Source: Propionivibrio dicarboxylicus (GTDB taxonomy: Bacteria; Pseudomonadota; Gammaproteobacteria; Burkholderiales; Rhodocyclaceae). Taken from it: a DNA stretch of 64,000 nucleotides. Positions 1 to 8,968 of this stretch are shown here, in pieces. The notes below the pieces were generated by a model. That model was not told where the DNA came from. It ran no database searches and saw nothing but the letters and a program-made list of their open reading frames with translations. A program made the position numbers and the translations under genes. The number at the start of each line of letters is the position of its first letter. The first letter of the stretch is position 1. The stretch spans positions 124,001 to 188,000 of the forward strand of contig NZ_FNCY01000002.1 of assembly GCF_900099695.1 (NCBI RefSeq). Reading direction: 5' to 3'.

Positions 1-48
1 CAACATACCAACTGCACGCACGCGGCCCCTGCAAACGCTTACAAAAAA

Positions 49-750
49 TCATGAAACCTCTTCCTTGACCAGTTCGGCAAAGGCCCGATCCTGGGTATCC
101 AGCACCATATGACGCGATGCTTCTTCCGCCGCCACGGCATTCTTCCGCCGGATGGCGTCGAACAACTCCTGATGCACCTGGATCGTCCGCGCGATATGCG
201 CCTCGTCGGTGCGGAAAGTGTAGTCAAAGATCGCCCGCTGCAGCGCCGTGATCGCGTCGCTCAACTGCTGGATGACGACGTTGTGGGTCGCCAGCAGAAT
301 GGCATTATGAAAACCGATATCGGCCTCGTGGAAGGCATGCGGATGCCCCCGGCTGGCGATCATCGCATTCAGGTTGGCTTCGATGGCAACGAGATCGACC
401 GCCGTCGCGCGCTCGGCCGCCCAGCGCGAAATCGTCGGCTCGATCAGGCTGCGCACCTCGATCAGCGACGAAATCAGATCCTGGTTGACGCCTTTCTCGA
501 GCACCCATTCCAGCACGTCGGCATCGAGATAGTTCCACTGCTCGCGCGGCATGACGAACAAGCCGCGATGACGCTGGGCATCGATCAGCCGCTTGGTCGA
601 CAAGACCTTGACCACTTCGCGCAGCACATTGCGCGAGGTCTCGAAGCGCGTGCAGAGTTCAGCCTCGGACGGCAGCGCCGAGCCCGGCACGTAGTCGCCC
701 TGGGCGATCTGCTTGCCGAACGCTTCGATCAGTCGATCGGTCTTGGTCAT
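49..750 (-). CDS. dgoR: GntR/FadR-family repressor of the DgoR type
   Basis: Predicted transcriptional repressor of the sugar-acid genes around it. The 233 residues show an N-terminal winged helix (about residues 5-72, with the TSRNVLREV recognition stretch) and a C-terminal FCD ligand domain whose metal-binding set is visible as D144, H148, H193 and H214. From memory of the family, the first 85 residues resemble E. coli DgoR very closely (VPGSALPSEAELC, QWNYLDADVL). It is the last gene of the leftward operon, 34 bp after the zinc dehydrogenase, and a perfect DgoR-type palindrome sits between the two divergent operons (4308-4322). That position predicts autoregulation. The effector is probably a galactonate-like acid, which is inference. 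Confidence 0.88.
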   Translation of the reverse strand: MTKTDRLIEAFGKQIAQGDYVPGSALPSEAELCTRFETSRNVLREVVKVLSTKRLIDAQRHRGLFVMPREQWNYLDADVLEWVLEKGVNQDLISSLIEVRSLIEPTISRWAAERATAVDLVAIEANLNAMIASRGHPHAFHEADIGFHNAILLATHNVVIQQLSDAITALQRAIFDYTFRTDEAHIARTIQVHQELFDAIRRKNAVAAEEASRHMVLDTQDRAFAELVKEEVS

Positions 751-784
751 AATGGGTGGGTCGCTTTCGAAAAGAAGAATGAGC

Positions 785-1816
785 CTACGGCGAAACGATT
801 ACCTTCATCAAGCCCGGCTCGCCGCGGTGCAAGCGCTCGAACCAGGCCGCAGCATCCTCGAGCGGCACGACCGCCGACATCATCTCGTCGACCTTGACGC
901 GGCCGCTGGCGATCATGTCGAGACAGGCCGGATACTCACCCGCCGACGCGCAGGAACCGTAGATCGTGATCTGCCGCGTCACCACCGCCTGCAGCGGCAG
1001 ATCGATCTTCGGCGAGAGATTGCCGACGAGCGCGACCTTGCCGCCCTTGCGCACGCCGTTGATGGCGAGATTCACCGTCGGCGTGATGCCGACGACCTCG
1101 ACGGCGAGATCGGCGCCACGTCCATGCGTCAGCGCGCGGATCTTGTCGATGATCTCGGCATCATCGGCCTTGAGCGCGTGGTCGGCGCCGAACTTGATCG
1201 CCTTGTCGAGACGGGACTGATCGAGATCGATGGCGATGATGCTGCCGCAGCCCTTGATGCGCAGCGCCTGAACGACGAACAGGCCGATCATGCCGCAGCC
1301 GACGACGATGGCACTGTCATTGAGTTCGCTGGGCAGAAGATTGACCGCGTGGAAAGCGACCGAGACCGGCTCGGTCATCGCCGCCTGCTCGAAGCTCAAG
1401 CCCTCGGGCAGCCGATAGAGCACCGACTGCGGCACCGCGACGAACTCGGCGAAGGCACCATGCTGACGGTATTCCGGGCAGGAGACGCCGAGCACCTTGC
1501 GGTAATCGCTGAGATTGAACGTGCCTTTTTGCGAATAGAAATCCTGACGCGTGACGACCGTCGAATCGAAGGTGACGCGCTCGCCGACCGCCCACTCGCT
1601 GACGCCCGAACCAACCTGCTCGATGACGCCGGCGGCTTCGTGCCCCATGATGATCGGCGGGATGCGCCGGCCGGTGCTGCCGTCCATGCCATGAACATCG
1701 CTACCGCAGATGCCGCAGGCCTTGACGCGGATCAGTACCTCGTCGGCGGCGATCTCGGGGACCGGCACTTCTTCACAGACAAAATGATTGTATTCCTTGA
1801 GAACCAGCGCTTTCAC
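785..1816 (-). CDS. Zinc-dependent medium-chain dehydrogenase, sugar/polyol type
   Basis: A 343-residue MDR-family NAD(P)-dependent alcohol dehydrogenase, presumably oxidising a sugar, polyol or sugar acid in the cytoplasm. Catalytic-zinc residues are present (C37 in CGICGSD, H59-E60, E149), as is the nucleotide-binding GCGMIG at 172-177. The lobe that normally carries four cysteines for the structural zinc (residues 84-113) has lost three of them and keeps only C113, unlike the second dehydrogenase at 6632 which has all four. It lies 22 bp after the Gfo/Idh gene and 34 bp before the DgoR-like gene in the same operon. The exact substrate cannot be read from sequence. Confidence 0.85.
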   Translation of the reverse strand: MKALVLKEYNHFVCEEVPVPEIAADEVLIRVKACGICGSDVHGMDGSTGRRIPPIIMGHEAAGVIEQVGSGVSEWAVGERVTFDSTVVTRQDFYSQKGTFNLSDYRKVLGVSCPEYRQHGAFAEFVAVPQSVLYRLPEGLSFEQAAMTEPVSVAFHAVNLLPSELNDSAIVVGCGMIGLFVVQALRIKGCGSIIAIDLDQSRLDKAIKFGADHALKADDAEIIDKIRALTHGRGADLAVEVVGITPTVNLAINGVRKGGKVALVGNLSPKIDLPLQAVVTRQITIYGSCASAGEYPACLDMIASGRVKVDEMMSAVVPLEDAAAWFERLHRGEPGLMKVIVSP

Positions 1817-1838
1817 AAACCTTCTCCTGAAGACATCG

Positions 1839-2981
1839 TCATTGCAAGGGCACCGATGTGTAGGTGCCGTAATCCCGATCGCCGGCGTCCGGCGCGAGCG
1901 GGAACTTGACCGGAGCGCCGGTCTTCTGCGAGCGATAGATGGCGGTGAAGATCTCCACCGTCCGCCGGCCGTCCTCGCCGCTGATCAGCGGTTCGGTCCC
2001 GGCGAGAATCGCGCGCAGGAAATCCTGAAGTTGCAGATGGAAATAATGCGCGACGGCATTGGGCAAGCCGTTGAACGCGTCGCTGTCCTGACGCTTCCAC
2101 TGTTCGAGCAGATGCTCTTCGCCGGGTACGGTCCATAGATCGTTGATCGGCGGTTCGAGCACCGACGACATGCCGGCGACGAACATCGCGCCGCCGTCGG
2201 TCTGCACGCCGACCGAGGCACCGTTCTGTCCATGCACATGGACTTTGCCGTAGATGCCGGGCTTCTGCGAATTGCTGACGACGATATTGCCGAGCGCACC
2301 GCTGCGGAAACGCACGATCGCCACCGCTGTATCCTCGACCTCGATATAAGGATGGTTGAGATTGGCCCAAACGCCGAACAACTCGTCGATCGGCCCCATG
2401 AACCATTGCAACAGGTCGAGCTGGTGCGGCGCCTGGTTGACCAGCACGCCGCCGCCCTCCGACGCCCACTGGCCGCGCCAGGGATCGCTCTCGTAATATT
2501 TCTCGTCGCGCCAGCCGAGCATCAGTACGGTGCCGAGTGCCGGCCGTCCGATCTTGCCGTCGTCGATGGCGCGGCGCAGACGCTGCACCGGCGCGTAGAA
2601 ACGCCGTTGGCATACCGTGCCGATCTTGACGCCGGCACGGCGGGCCGCGTCGATCATGTCGTCGCATTCCTGCAGGCTCGCGCCGAGGGGTTTCTCGACG
2701 AGCACATGCGCACCGGCTTCGGCCGCCGCGATGGCGGCGGCGCGGTGCGCCGGATGCGGCGTGCATACGACAACCATCTCGACGCCCGCCGAGACGATCA
2801 TCTCGCGGATATCGCTGAACCCTTGCACGCCATATTTCTTGCCGTACTGCTCGGCCTTGTCGCGACTACGGCTGTAGATCGCGACGAATTCGGCCTCCGG
2901 CGTCGCTTTCATTGCTTCGGCATGGAGGTCGCTGACCTTGCCGCAGCCGATGATCGCCGTCCTGACTTTGCGCATCGACAT
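1839..2981 (-). CDS. Gfo/Idh/MocA-family oxidoreductase
   Basis: A 380-residue NAD(P)-dependent sugar or inositol dehydrogenase-like enzyme. The Rossmann motif GCGKVS is at 12-17, the family signature EKP at 96-98, and the catalytic His in the APHQLDLLQW stretch at H186 with D189. The ATG is preceded by AAGG at good spacing. It sits 18 bp after the kinase stop, in the middle of the four-gene leftward operon, so it is expected to oxidise or epimerise a sugar derivative feeding the kinase. The substrate is not determinable. A full-length family member with no damage seen. Confidence 0.85.
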   Translation of the reverse strand: MSMRKVRTAIIGCGKVSDLHAEAMKATPEAEFVAIYSRSRDKAEQYGKKYGVQGFSDIREMIVSAGVEMVVVCTPHPAHRAAAIAAAEAGAHVLVEKPLGASLQECDDMIDAARRAGVKIGTVCQRRFYAPVQRLRRAIDDGKIGRPALGTVLMLGWRDEKYYESDPWRGQWASEGGGVLVNQAPHQLDLLQWFMGPIDELFGVWANLNHPYIEVEDTAVAIVRFRSGALGNIVVSNSQKPGIYGKVHVHGQNGASVGVQTDGGAMFVAGMSSVLEPPINDLWTVPGEEHLLEQWKRQDSDAFNGLPNAVAHYFHLQLQDFLRAILAGTEPLISGEDGRRTVEIFTAIYRSQKTGAPVKFPLAPDAGDRDYGTYTSVPLQ

Positions 2982-2999
2982 CTGCCTTCGACTCCCGCC

Positions 3000-4082
3000 T
3001 TAGCGTTGCACGCGCGCCGAACCGCCTTGCGCCAGCGCCCGCACTTCGTCGACCGAGGCCATACTGACGTCACCGGGGAAGGTCGTCAGCAGCGCGCCGT
3101 GCGCCCAGCCGAGCTTGATCGCCGCTTCCGGCGTCTCGCCGCTGAGCAGGCCGTAGAAGAAGCCGGCGGCAAAACCGTCGCCACCGCCGATGCGGTCATG
3201 CACATCGAGTTCCATCGTCGGTGCCGCATAGGTCTTGCCATCCACCCACGCCACCGCGCTCCAGCTATGACGATTGGTCGAATGCACTTCGCGCAGTGTC
3301 GTCGCGACGATCTTGATCTGGGGATGCTTGGCCAGCACGGCATCGATCATGCCGAAGAAGGCGCTCGAATCGAGCTTCGACTTGGCCTCGACTTCCGGTC
3401 CCGCAATACCGAGGCTCTTCTGCAGGTCTTCCTCGTTGCCGACCAGCACATCGACATGCCTGAGGATGCGGTCGAGCACGGCCACGGCATGCTCCTCGCC
3501 ACCGGCGACGTTCCACAGCTTGGCGCGGAAGTTGAGGTCGAAGGAAACGACGGCGCCCTGCGCCTTGGCCGCTTTCATGCCCTCGATGATCACCTCGGGT
3601 GTCGTCGCCGACAGCGCCGAGAAAATGCCGCCGCAATGGAACCAGCGGACGCCACCGGCAAAGATCTGAGCCCAATCGAAGTCGCCGGCCTTGAGCATGC
3701 CTGCCGCTTCGTTCGCCCGGTTGTAGAAGACCACCGGTGGACGCACGCCCTGACCGCGATCGCTGTAGACCGTCGCCATGTTCGGGCCATTGACGCCGTT
3801 ATGCTTGAAGCGTTTGTAGAAAGGCTTGACGCCCATCGAGCGCACCGCGTGATCGATCAGTTCGCCGACGGGATAATCGACCATCGCCGAGACGATGCCG
3901 GTCTTGAGGCCGAAGCAGCTGGCGAGATTGGCGGCACAGTTGAACTCGCCGCCGCTGATGTGGATGTCACAGCCCGTCGCGCGCCGGAACGGCACGATGC
4001 CCGGGTCCAGACGGTGAATCAGTGCGCCCAGCGAAACGAAATCCAGCGCGCCCTGCGGAAGAATATTGAGTCCGTATGCCAT
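3000..4082 (-). CDS. PfkB-family sugar kinase, 2-keto-3-deoxygluconate kinase type
   Basis: A 360-residue ribokinase-fold kinase. The C-terminal anion-hole and catalytic-base motif GGGDG is present, as is the DLNFRAKLW stretch common in KDG kinases. The likely job is ATP-dependent phosphorylation of a 2-keto-3-deoxy sugar acid made by the dehydratases encoded on the other side of the divergent promoter. I chose the ATG at 4082 (MAYGLN) because it has an AAGGG about ten bases upstream and starts just before the beta-sheet of the fold; an in-frame extension of 41 residues is arginine-rich and looks noncoding. First gene of the leftward operon. It is not of the E. coli DgoK family, so the phosphorylated acid is inferred. 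Confidence 0.8.
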   Translation of the reverse strand: MAYGLNILPQGALDFVSLGALIHRLDPGIVPFRRATGCDIHISGGEFNCAANLASCFGLKTGIVSAMVDYPVGELIDHAVRSMGVKPFYKRFKHNGVNGPNMATVYSDRGQGVRPPVVFYNRANEAAGMLKAGDFDWAQIFAGGVRWFHCGGIFSALSATTPEVIIEGMKAAKAQGAVVSFDLNFRAKLWNVAGGEEHAVAVLDRILRHVDVLVGNEEDLQKSLGIAGPEVEAKSKLDSSAFFGMIDAVLAKHPQIKIVATTLREVHSTNRHSWSAVAWVDGKTYAAPTMELDVHDRIGGGDGFAAGFFYGLLSGETPEAAIKLGWAHGALLTTFPGDVSMASVDEVRALAQGGSARVQR

Positions 4083-4307
4083 AGTGTTCACCCTTGCCTC
4101 GTCTTCATGGTCCGTTAATGCCATGGCCCTGTCAGCGGGAAGAGCACACATCGGCCCCGCACGCGCGATCGCCGCGCGCACTCGCCTCAGGCACCCTCCC
4201 CCCATGTTGTCTCGCCCCCCAAACGGGAAAACGGGACGGCACTCGACAGGTGCCCTTTATCGTTTGTGACCCACAGTCTGCTACACGTTATGGTGCAATG
4301 TCAACAC

Positions 4308-4322
4308 GATTGTAGTACAATC
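4308..4322. promoter_or_regulatory. Perfect palindromic operator for the DgoR-type repressor
   Basis: The sequence GATTGTAGTACAATC is a perfect 7-1-7 inverted repeat. Its centre, TTGTAGTACAA (4310-4320), matches the inverted repeat I recall for E. coli DgoR. Two further direct half-sites TTGTA follow at 4327-4331 and 4332-4336. It sits in the 303-bp gap between the two divergent operons (4083-4385), 64 bp before the rightward start codon. On the minus strand a TTGACA (4304-4299) borders it, but no good -10 was found. Nothing else recognisable lies in the gap. Confidence 0.75.
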
Positions 4323-4385
4323 CTACTTGTATTGTAGATCACACTATTTCCATTGAGACGGGATGAGACCCTCCCACCACGACGC

Positions 4386-6575
4386 ATGAAAACACAGCAC
4401 GAAGTCATCAATCCCGAGTTCGCCTCGCTCCATGTTGAAGAGCGCAGCAACCCGTATCAAGAATGCATCCAGGGTCTCGCCAACGAGCCCATTACCGTGC
4501 AGGCGCTGCTCCGGCGCGCCGCCGAACTGCTCGATGCCGAGCCTGGATTTGCCGGCCTGGGCGAAATCTCGCAGGCGGTCATCGTCGAGCGCCTCGTCGC
4601 CAACCGCCCGCGCATCTGCATCATTGCCGGATCGCCCGACCATCCGGCCCACCTCTACGACCACGAACACGTGCTGCGTGCCGCCGCGCGCATCTGGCAG
4701 AACGGCGGCGTTCCCTTCGCCTTCGGCCTGCCGGTGATCTGCGACGGCACGGCCCAGAGCAACATCGGCCAGAGCTATTCGCTCGCCTCGCGCAACCACA
4801 GCGCGATGGCCGTCAACATCAATTTCGAAGGACACAGCTACCACGCCGCCTACGTGCTGTCGGGCTGCGACAAGACACCGACCGGCATCCTCTCCGGCCT
4901 CGCCGCTGCCGACCGGGCGCGGCGCGCGCCCGAACGCGGCACGGCGCCGGTCTGGGCCGTTTTCGTCCCGGCCCATGTGCTCAAGGGCGGCACGATCCCG
5001 GCGACGACACGTGAAAAGTTGCTTGTCATACAGGACAAGGCACGCGCCGCCGGCGACGAGCAACTCGCCGACGACATCGAGAACAACTGCCATTACATCC
5101 TCCAGTGCTCGTCCGACGAAGCCTTCCTCGGCATGCTCAACCGCGCCGTCGAACACGACCTCATCGGCGCGTCGGAAGCACGCACCATTCTCAACGAACT
5201 TGCCGCCGCCACCTGCGACGACAAGGGCGGCATCTGCGCCTTCAACGGCAGCGGCAACTCGTCGCGCACCCTCGTCTCGGCGCTCGGCTTCGTCCCGCCC
5301 GAGGCCGAACTCCTGATCGACGAACCGCCGACGGCACTCGTTTCGCGTTACGTCGACAGCCTGTTCCGCCTGATCAATCGTCCGGAATATGCCGTCTGCG
5401 AGATCCTGGCCGCCAACTATGCCAATGCGATCCGCATCCACAACGCCACCGGCAGCTCGAGCAACCTGATGCTGCACATGCCCGCCGTCATGCGCCACGC
5501 CGGCTTCGACGTTTCGCTCTTCGACTACGAGGCGATCGGCAACGAACACCCTGTGCCGGACATCTTCGCCCACAGCCTGACCCAGCAGCGCGATACCTAC
5601 GTGCTGGCGCAGCAATGGCTGGCCGGACATCACCATGGCATCGCCAGCTTGTACAAGGCGCTCGAGACCCTGCGTGTACCGCTCGACCTCGACGCACCGA
5701 CCGTCGCCGGCAAGACCTGGGGCGAGCGCCTCGCCGCCATCGACGTCGCCGTCTCGCCGGCGCTGCCGCAGGAACGCTCGGTCATCCGCATCCATCCGAT
5801 CCGCGACATCTCCGGCACCGACATCCTGCGCGGCAACTTCTTCTCGTCCTGCACGCTCAAGGTTTCGGGCATGGCGACGGCGCAGTACGAATGCTTCAAC
5901 GACCATGTCTTCGTCGTGCGCTATTACGAAAACGAGCATCCGTGCAACGACGAACTGCATTCCGGCAACCTCGTCGACACCCTCGCCGAGATGCCGGAAC
6001 TGACGCCCGAACTCCTCGCCGCGCTGCGCCGTCACAATCACGCACCAGCGGACGAAGACATCCGCACGATGATCGAGCGCGGCACGCTGTCCTTTGCTTT
6101 TGTCATTGCCGGCCAGGGACCCAAGGCTTTCGGCATGCCCGAGATGTTCGCGCCGAGCCAATACCTGCGCCACCACGGCGTCGTCGAAAAGACCTCGATC
6201 ATGATGACCGACGGCCGCTATTCCGGCGTCACCAAGGGCGCCTGCGTCGGCCACACGGTGCCGGAAGCCTTCGAAGGCGGCGGCATCGGCGCGCTGATGA
6301 ACGGCGACCTGCTCTGGGTCCGGCTCAGCGACAAACGCATCGACCTGCTCGATCGCCAGGCTTTCCTGCGCGGCGAACTCGTGCCGCTTGCGGCGCCGCC
6401 CTTCGATACGCGTCGCGCGCTGATGGACGAACGCCGCGCGCGCATGGAAAAACGGCAGGCGCAGATCGCCGCCTGCAGCCTCTTGGACAGCGTCTCGACG
6501 GCCGAGTATGGTGTCGTACCGATGGCCGTCCATCGCCGCGCCACCCTGCCCTGGCGAAAGCCCTCCGGCCGCTGA
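4386..6575 (+). CDS. Unusual long IlvD/Edd-family sugar-acid dehydratase
   Basis: Probably an iron-sulfur sugar-acid dehydratase producing a 2-keto-3-deoxy acid. It is 729 residues from the ATG at 4386, against roughly 570-650 for usual IlvD, Edd and YjhG proteins. The three cluster cysteines appear conserved: C119 in ICDG, C161 in GCDKTPTG and C284 in GGICAFNGSGNS. The TGSSSN and MTDGRYSG family motifs are also present. Much of the rest diverges, including a segment around FNDHVFVVRYYENEH. No clear Shine-Dalgarno precedes 4386; an in-frame TTG at 4353 is the alternative. First gene of the rightward operon and just downstream of the operator. Substrate unknown. Confidence 0.78.
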   Translation: MKTQHEVINPEFASLHVEERSNPYQECIQGLANEPITVQALLRRAAELLDAEPGFAGLGEISQAVIVERLVANRPRICIIAGSPDHPAHLYDHEHVLRAAARIWQNGGVPFAFGLPVICDGTAQSNIGQSYSLASRNHSAMAVNINFEGHSYHAAYVLSGCDKTPTGILSGLAAADRARRAPERGTAPVWAVFVPAHVLKGGTIPATTREKLLVIQDKARAAGDEQLADDIENNCHYILQCSSDEAFLGMLNRAVEHDLIGASEARTILNELAAATCDDKGGICAFNGSGNSSRTLVSALGFVPPEAELLIDEPPTALVSRYVDSLFRLINRPEYAVCEILAANYANAIRIHNATGSSSNLMLHMPAVMRHAGFDVSLFDYEAIGNEHPVPDIFAHSLTQQRDTYVLAQQWLAGHHHGIASLYKALETLRVPLDLDAPTVAGKTWGERLAAIDVAVSPALPQERSVIRIHPIRDISGTDILRGNFFSSCTLKVSGMATAQYECFNDHVFVVRYYENEHPCNDELHSGNLVDTLAEMPELTPELLAALRRHNHAPADEDIRTMIERGTLSFAFVIAGQGPKAFGMPEMFAPSQYLRHHGVVEKTSIMMTDGRYSGVTKGACVGHTVPEAFEGGGIGALMNGDLLWVRLSDKRIDLLDRQAFLRGELVPLAAPPFDTRRALMDERRARMEKRQAQIAACSLLDSVSTAEYGVVPMAVHRRATLPWRKPSGR

Positions 6576-6631
6576 GACGAATCGCAACGCATAGAACACC
6601 CGCATTGAACAATCTTGACAGGAGAATGACC

Positions 6632-7672
6632 ATGGAATCGCTTGCTTGTGTACTCCACTCAGAAAAGGATCTGCGCATCGAATCGGTGCCGGTCGCCGAC
6701 ATGGGCGATGACCAGGTGCTCGTGCGCATCGGCGCCGGCGGCATCTGCGGCTCCGACCTGCACTACTATCTCGACGGCGGCTTCGGCGTCGTCCGCGTCA
6801 AGCAACCGATCGTCCTCGGCCACGAAGTCGCCGGCACGGTCGAAGCCGTTGGCGCCAAGGTCACCAAGGTCAAGCCGGGCGACCGCATCGCGCTCAACCC
6901 GAGCCGCCCCTGCGGCCACTGCAAATTCTGCCAGGCCGGCGAACAGCAGCACTGCCTGGACATGTGGTTCTATGGCAGCGCCATGCGCATTCCGCATAGC
7001 CAGGGTGCTTTCCGCGAGCGCATCGTCGCCCACGAGTTCCAGTGCGAACCGGTTGGCGATACCGTCTCGCTCGGCGAAGCCGCCTGCTGCGAACCCTTGT
7101 CGGTGGCGCTGCACGCCGTCCGCCAGGCCGGATCGCTGACCGGCAAGCGCGTGCTCGTCACCGGCTCCGGCCCGATCGGCGCGCTCGTCATCGCTGCCGC
7201 CCGTTATGCCGGCGCGCTCGAAGTCGTCGCCACCGACCTTCATGACGCCGCGCTGAAGAAGGCGACGGCGATGGGCGCCACGCGCACCGTCAACGTCTCG
7301 CAGGCACCCGGCCTGGCTGCCGAGGAATTCACCGCCGACAAGGGCTACTTCGATGTCGCCATCGAGTGCACCGGCGCCGGCGTCGTCATCAAGGACGTGC
7401 TGCCGGTCCTGCGGCCGCGCGGCACGCTCGTCCAGGTCGGCGTCACCGGCGAAGTGCCGATCCCGATCAATGCGCTCGTCGGCAAGGAAATCTGCTTCCA
7501 GGGCGCCTTCCGCTTCCATACGGAATACGCGCTGGCCGCCCGCCTGATCAAGGAAGGCCGCATCGACGTCAAGCCGATCATCACCGCCACGGTACCCTTC
7601 GAGCGCGCCGTCGAAGCCTTCGAGATGGCCTCCGACCGCAAGGCGCACATGAAAGTCCAACTGACGTTCTGA
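6632..7672 (+). CDS. idnD: L-idonate 5-dehydrogenase
   Basis: Zinc-dependent MDR enzyme that oxidises L-idonate to 5-keto-D-gluconate with NAD(P). The 346 residues carry the catalytic zinc set C39, H64-E65 and E154, all four structural-zinc cysteines (C94, C97, C100, C108) and the nucleotide motif GSGPIG at 178-183. Stretches such as GGICGSDLHYY, NPSRPCGHCKFC and FYGSAM recall E. coli IdnD closely. The start at 6632 is favoured over an in-frame ATG at 6626 because the AGGAG at 6620-6624 is 7 bases from the former and 1 base from the latter. It lies 56 bp after the dehydratase, and the IdnO-type partner reductase is two genes downstream. Confidence 0.85.
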   Translation: MESLACVLHSEKDLRIESVPVADMGDDQVLVRIGAGGICGSDLHYYLDGGFGVVRVKQPIVLGHEVAGTVEAVGAKVTKVKPGDRIALNPSRPCGHCKFCQAGEQQHCLDMWFYGSAMRIPHSQGAFRERIVAHEFQCEPVGDTVSLGEAACCEPLSVALHAVRQAGSLTGKRVLVTGSGPIGALVIAAARYAGALEVVATDLHDAALKKATAMGATRTVNVSQAPGLAAEEFTADKGYFDVAIECTGAGVVIKDVLPVLRPRGTLVQVGVTGEVPIPINALVGKEICFQGAFRFHTEYALAARLIKEGRIDVKPIITATVPFERAVEAFEMASDRKAHMKVQLTF

Positions 7673-7692
7673 ACCGCAACGAGGTCCGCCCC

Positions 7693-8940
7693 ATGAGCAT
7701 CCGCATCACCGATGTCAAAGTCATCCTGACGGCGCCGGAAGGCATCAACCTCGTCGTCGTCAAGGTCGAGACCAACCAGCCGGGGTTGTTCGGCCTCGGC
7801 TGCGCCACCTTCGCCTACCGGCATGTGGCGGTCAAATGCCTGGTCGACGAGTACCTCAAGCCGCTGCTGGTCGGCCGCGATGCCGAAGCGATCGAGGAGC
7901 TCTGGCAACTGATGCACCAGAACGCCTACTGGCGCAACGGCCCGATCGAGAACAACGCCATTTCCGGCGTCGACATGGCGCTCTGGGACATCAAGGGCAA
8001 GCTCGCCGGCATGCCGCTCTACCAGCTGTTTGGCGGCAAGGTGCGCGAAGGCGTGCCGATCTATCGTCATGCCGACGGCAAGGACCTCGCCGAACTCTGC
8101 GACAACATCCAGCGCTACCGCGCCCAGGGCATCACCCATATCCGCTGCCAGAGCGGCGGCTACGGCGGCGGCGCCTACGGCCCGGCGCCGACGACGGCGC
8201 CGACGGGCGCGCCGGAAGGCGTCTATCTCGACAGCAAGCGCTACATGCGCGAGACGATCAAGCTCTTCGAAGGCATCCGCGACCGCGTCGGCTGGGACGT
8301 CGCGCTCTGCCACGATGTGCACGAGCGCCTGAAACCGATCGAGGCGATCAAGTTCGCCCAGGAACTCGAAGCCTTCGAGCTCTTCTTCCTCGAGGACGCG
8401 ATTCCGCTCGAGGAAGGCGACTGGCTGCGGCAACTGCGCGAGAAGACTTCGATCCCGCTCGCACAAGGCGAGCTCTTCAATCATCCGCTCGAATGGAAGA
8501 CGCTGATCGTCGAGCGCCTGATCGACTATATCCGCGTGCATCTCAGCCAGGTCGGCGGCATCACGCCGGCGCGCAAGCTGCAGATCTTCGCCGAGCAATT
8601 CGGCGTGCGCACGGCCTGGCACGGCCCCGGCGACATGTCGCCGCTGGCCCATGCCGCCAACATCCATATCGATCTCGCCGCGCGCAATTTCGGCATCCAG
8701 GAATGGTCAGGCACCGAACCGCCCAACTTCGTCATCCAGGAACTCAAGGGTCCGCGCGAGGCGCTGCTCGACGTCTTCCCCGGCCTGCCGGAGTTCCGCG
8801 CCGGTTATGTCTATGCCAACGACAAGCCCGGCCTCGGCATCGAGCTGAACGAAGCCGAAGCCGCCAAATACCCCTGCGAGAAAACCGTGACGACCTGGAC
8901 GCAGACGCGTCTCGCCGACGGTTCGCTGCAGACGCCCTGA
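7693..8940 (+). CDS. ManD/RspA-type mannonate or gluconate dehydratase (enolase superfamily)
   Basis: A 415-residue enolase-superfamily acid-sugar dehydratase, expected to convert D-mannonate and/or D-gluconate to 2-keto-3-deoxygluconate with Mg2+. The metal ligands are D208 (in CHDVHERL), E234 (FFLEDA) and E260 (AQGELFNHP), with catalytic H210 and H310 (AWHGPGDMSP). These match the ManD arrangement. GAGG at 7681-7684 is 8 bases before the ATG. Members of this subgroup differ in mannonate versus gluconate preference, so the exact substrate is open. It lies 20 bp after idnD, in the operon that also makes the gluconate-forming reductase. Confidence 0.82.
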   Translation: MSIRITDVKVILTAPEGINLVVVKVETNQPGLFGLGCATFAYRHVAVKCLVDEYLKPLLVGRDAEAIEELWQLMHQNAYWRNGPIENNAISGVDMALWDIKGKLAGMPLYQLFGGKVREGVPIYRHADGKDLAELCDNIQRYRAQGITHIRCQSGGYGGGAYGPAPTTAPTGAPEGVYLDSKRYMRETIKLFEGIRDRVGWDVALCHDVHERLKPIEAIKFAQELEAFELFFLEDAIPLEEGDWLRQLREKTSIPLAQGELFNHPLEWKTLIVERLIDYIRVHLSQVGGITPARKLQIFAEQFGVRTAWHGPGDMSPLAHAANIHIDLAARNFGIQEWSGTEPPNFVIQELKGPREALLDVFPGLPEFRAGYVYANDKPGLGIELNEAEAAKYPCEKTVTTWTQTRLADGSLQTP

Positions 8941-8968
8941 CACCCTGACACGAAGGAAAGACAACATC

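Noticed and set aside
4299-4304. Complete promoter for the leftward sugar-acid operon
   Set aside because: The TTGACA is good but no acceptable -10 lies 15-18 bp away, so only the operator is annotated.
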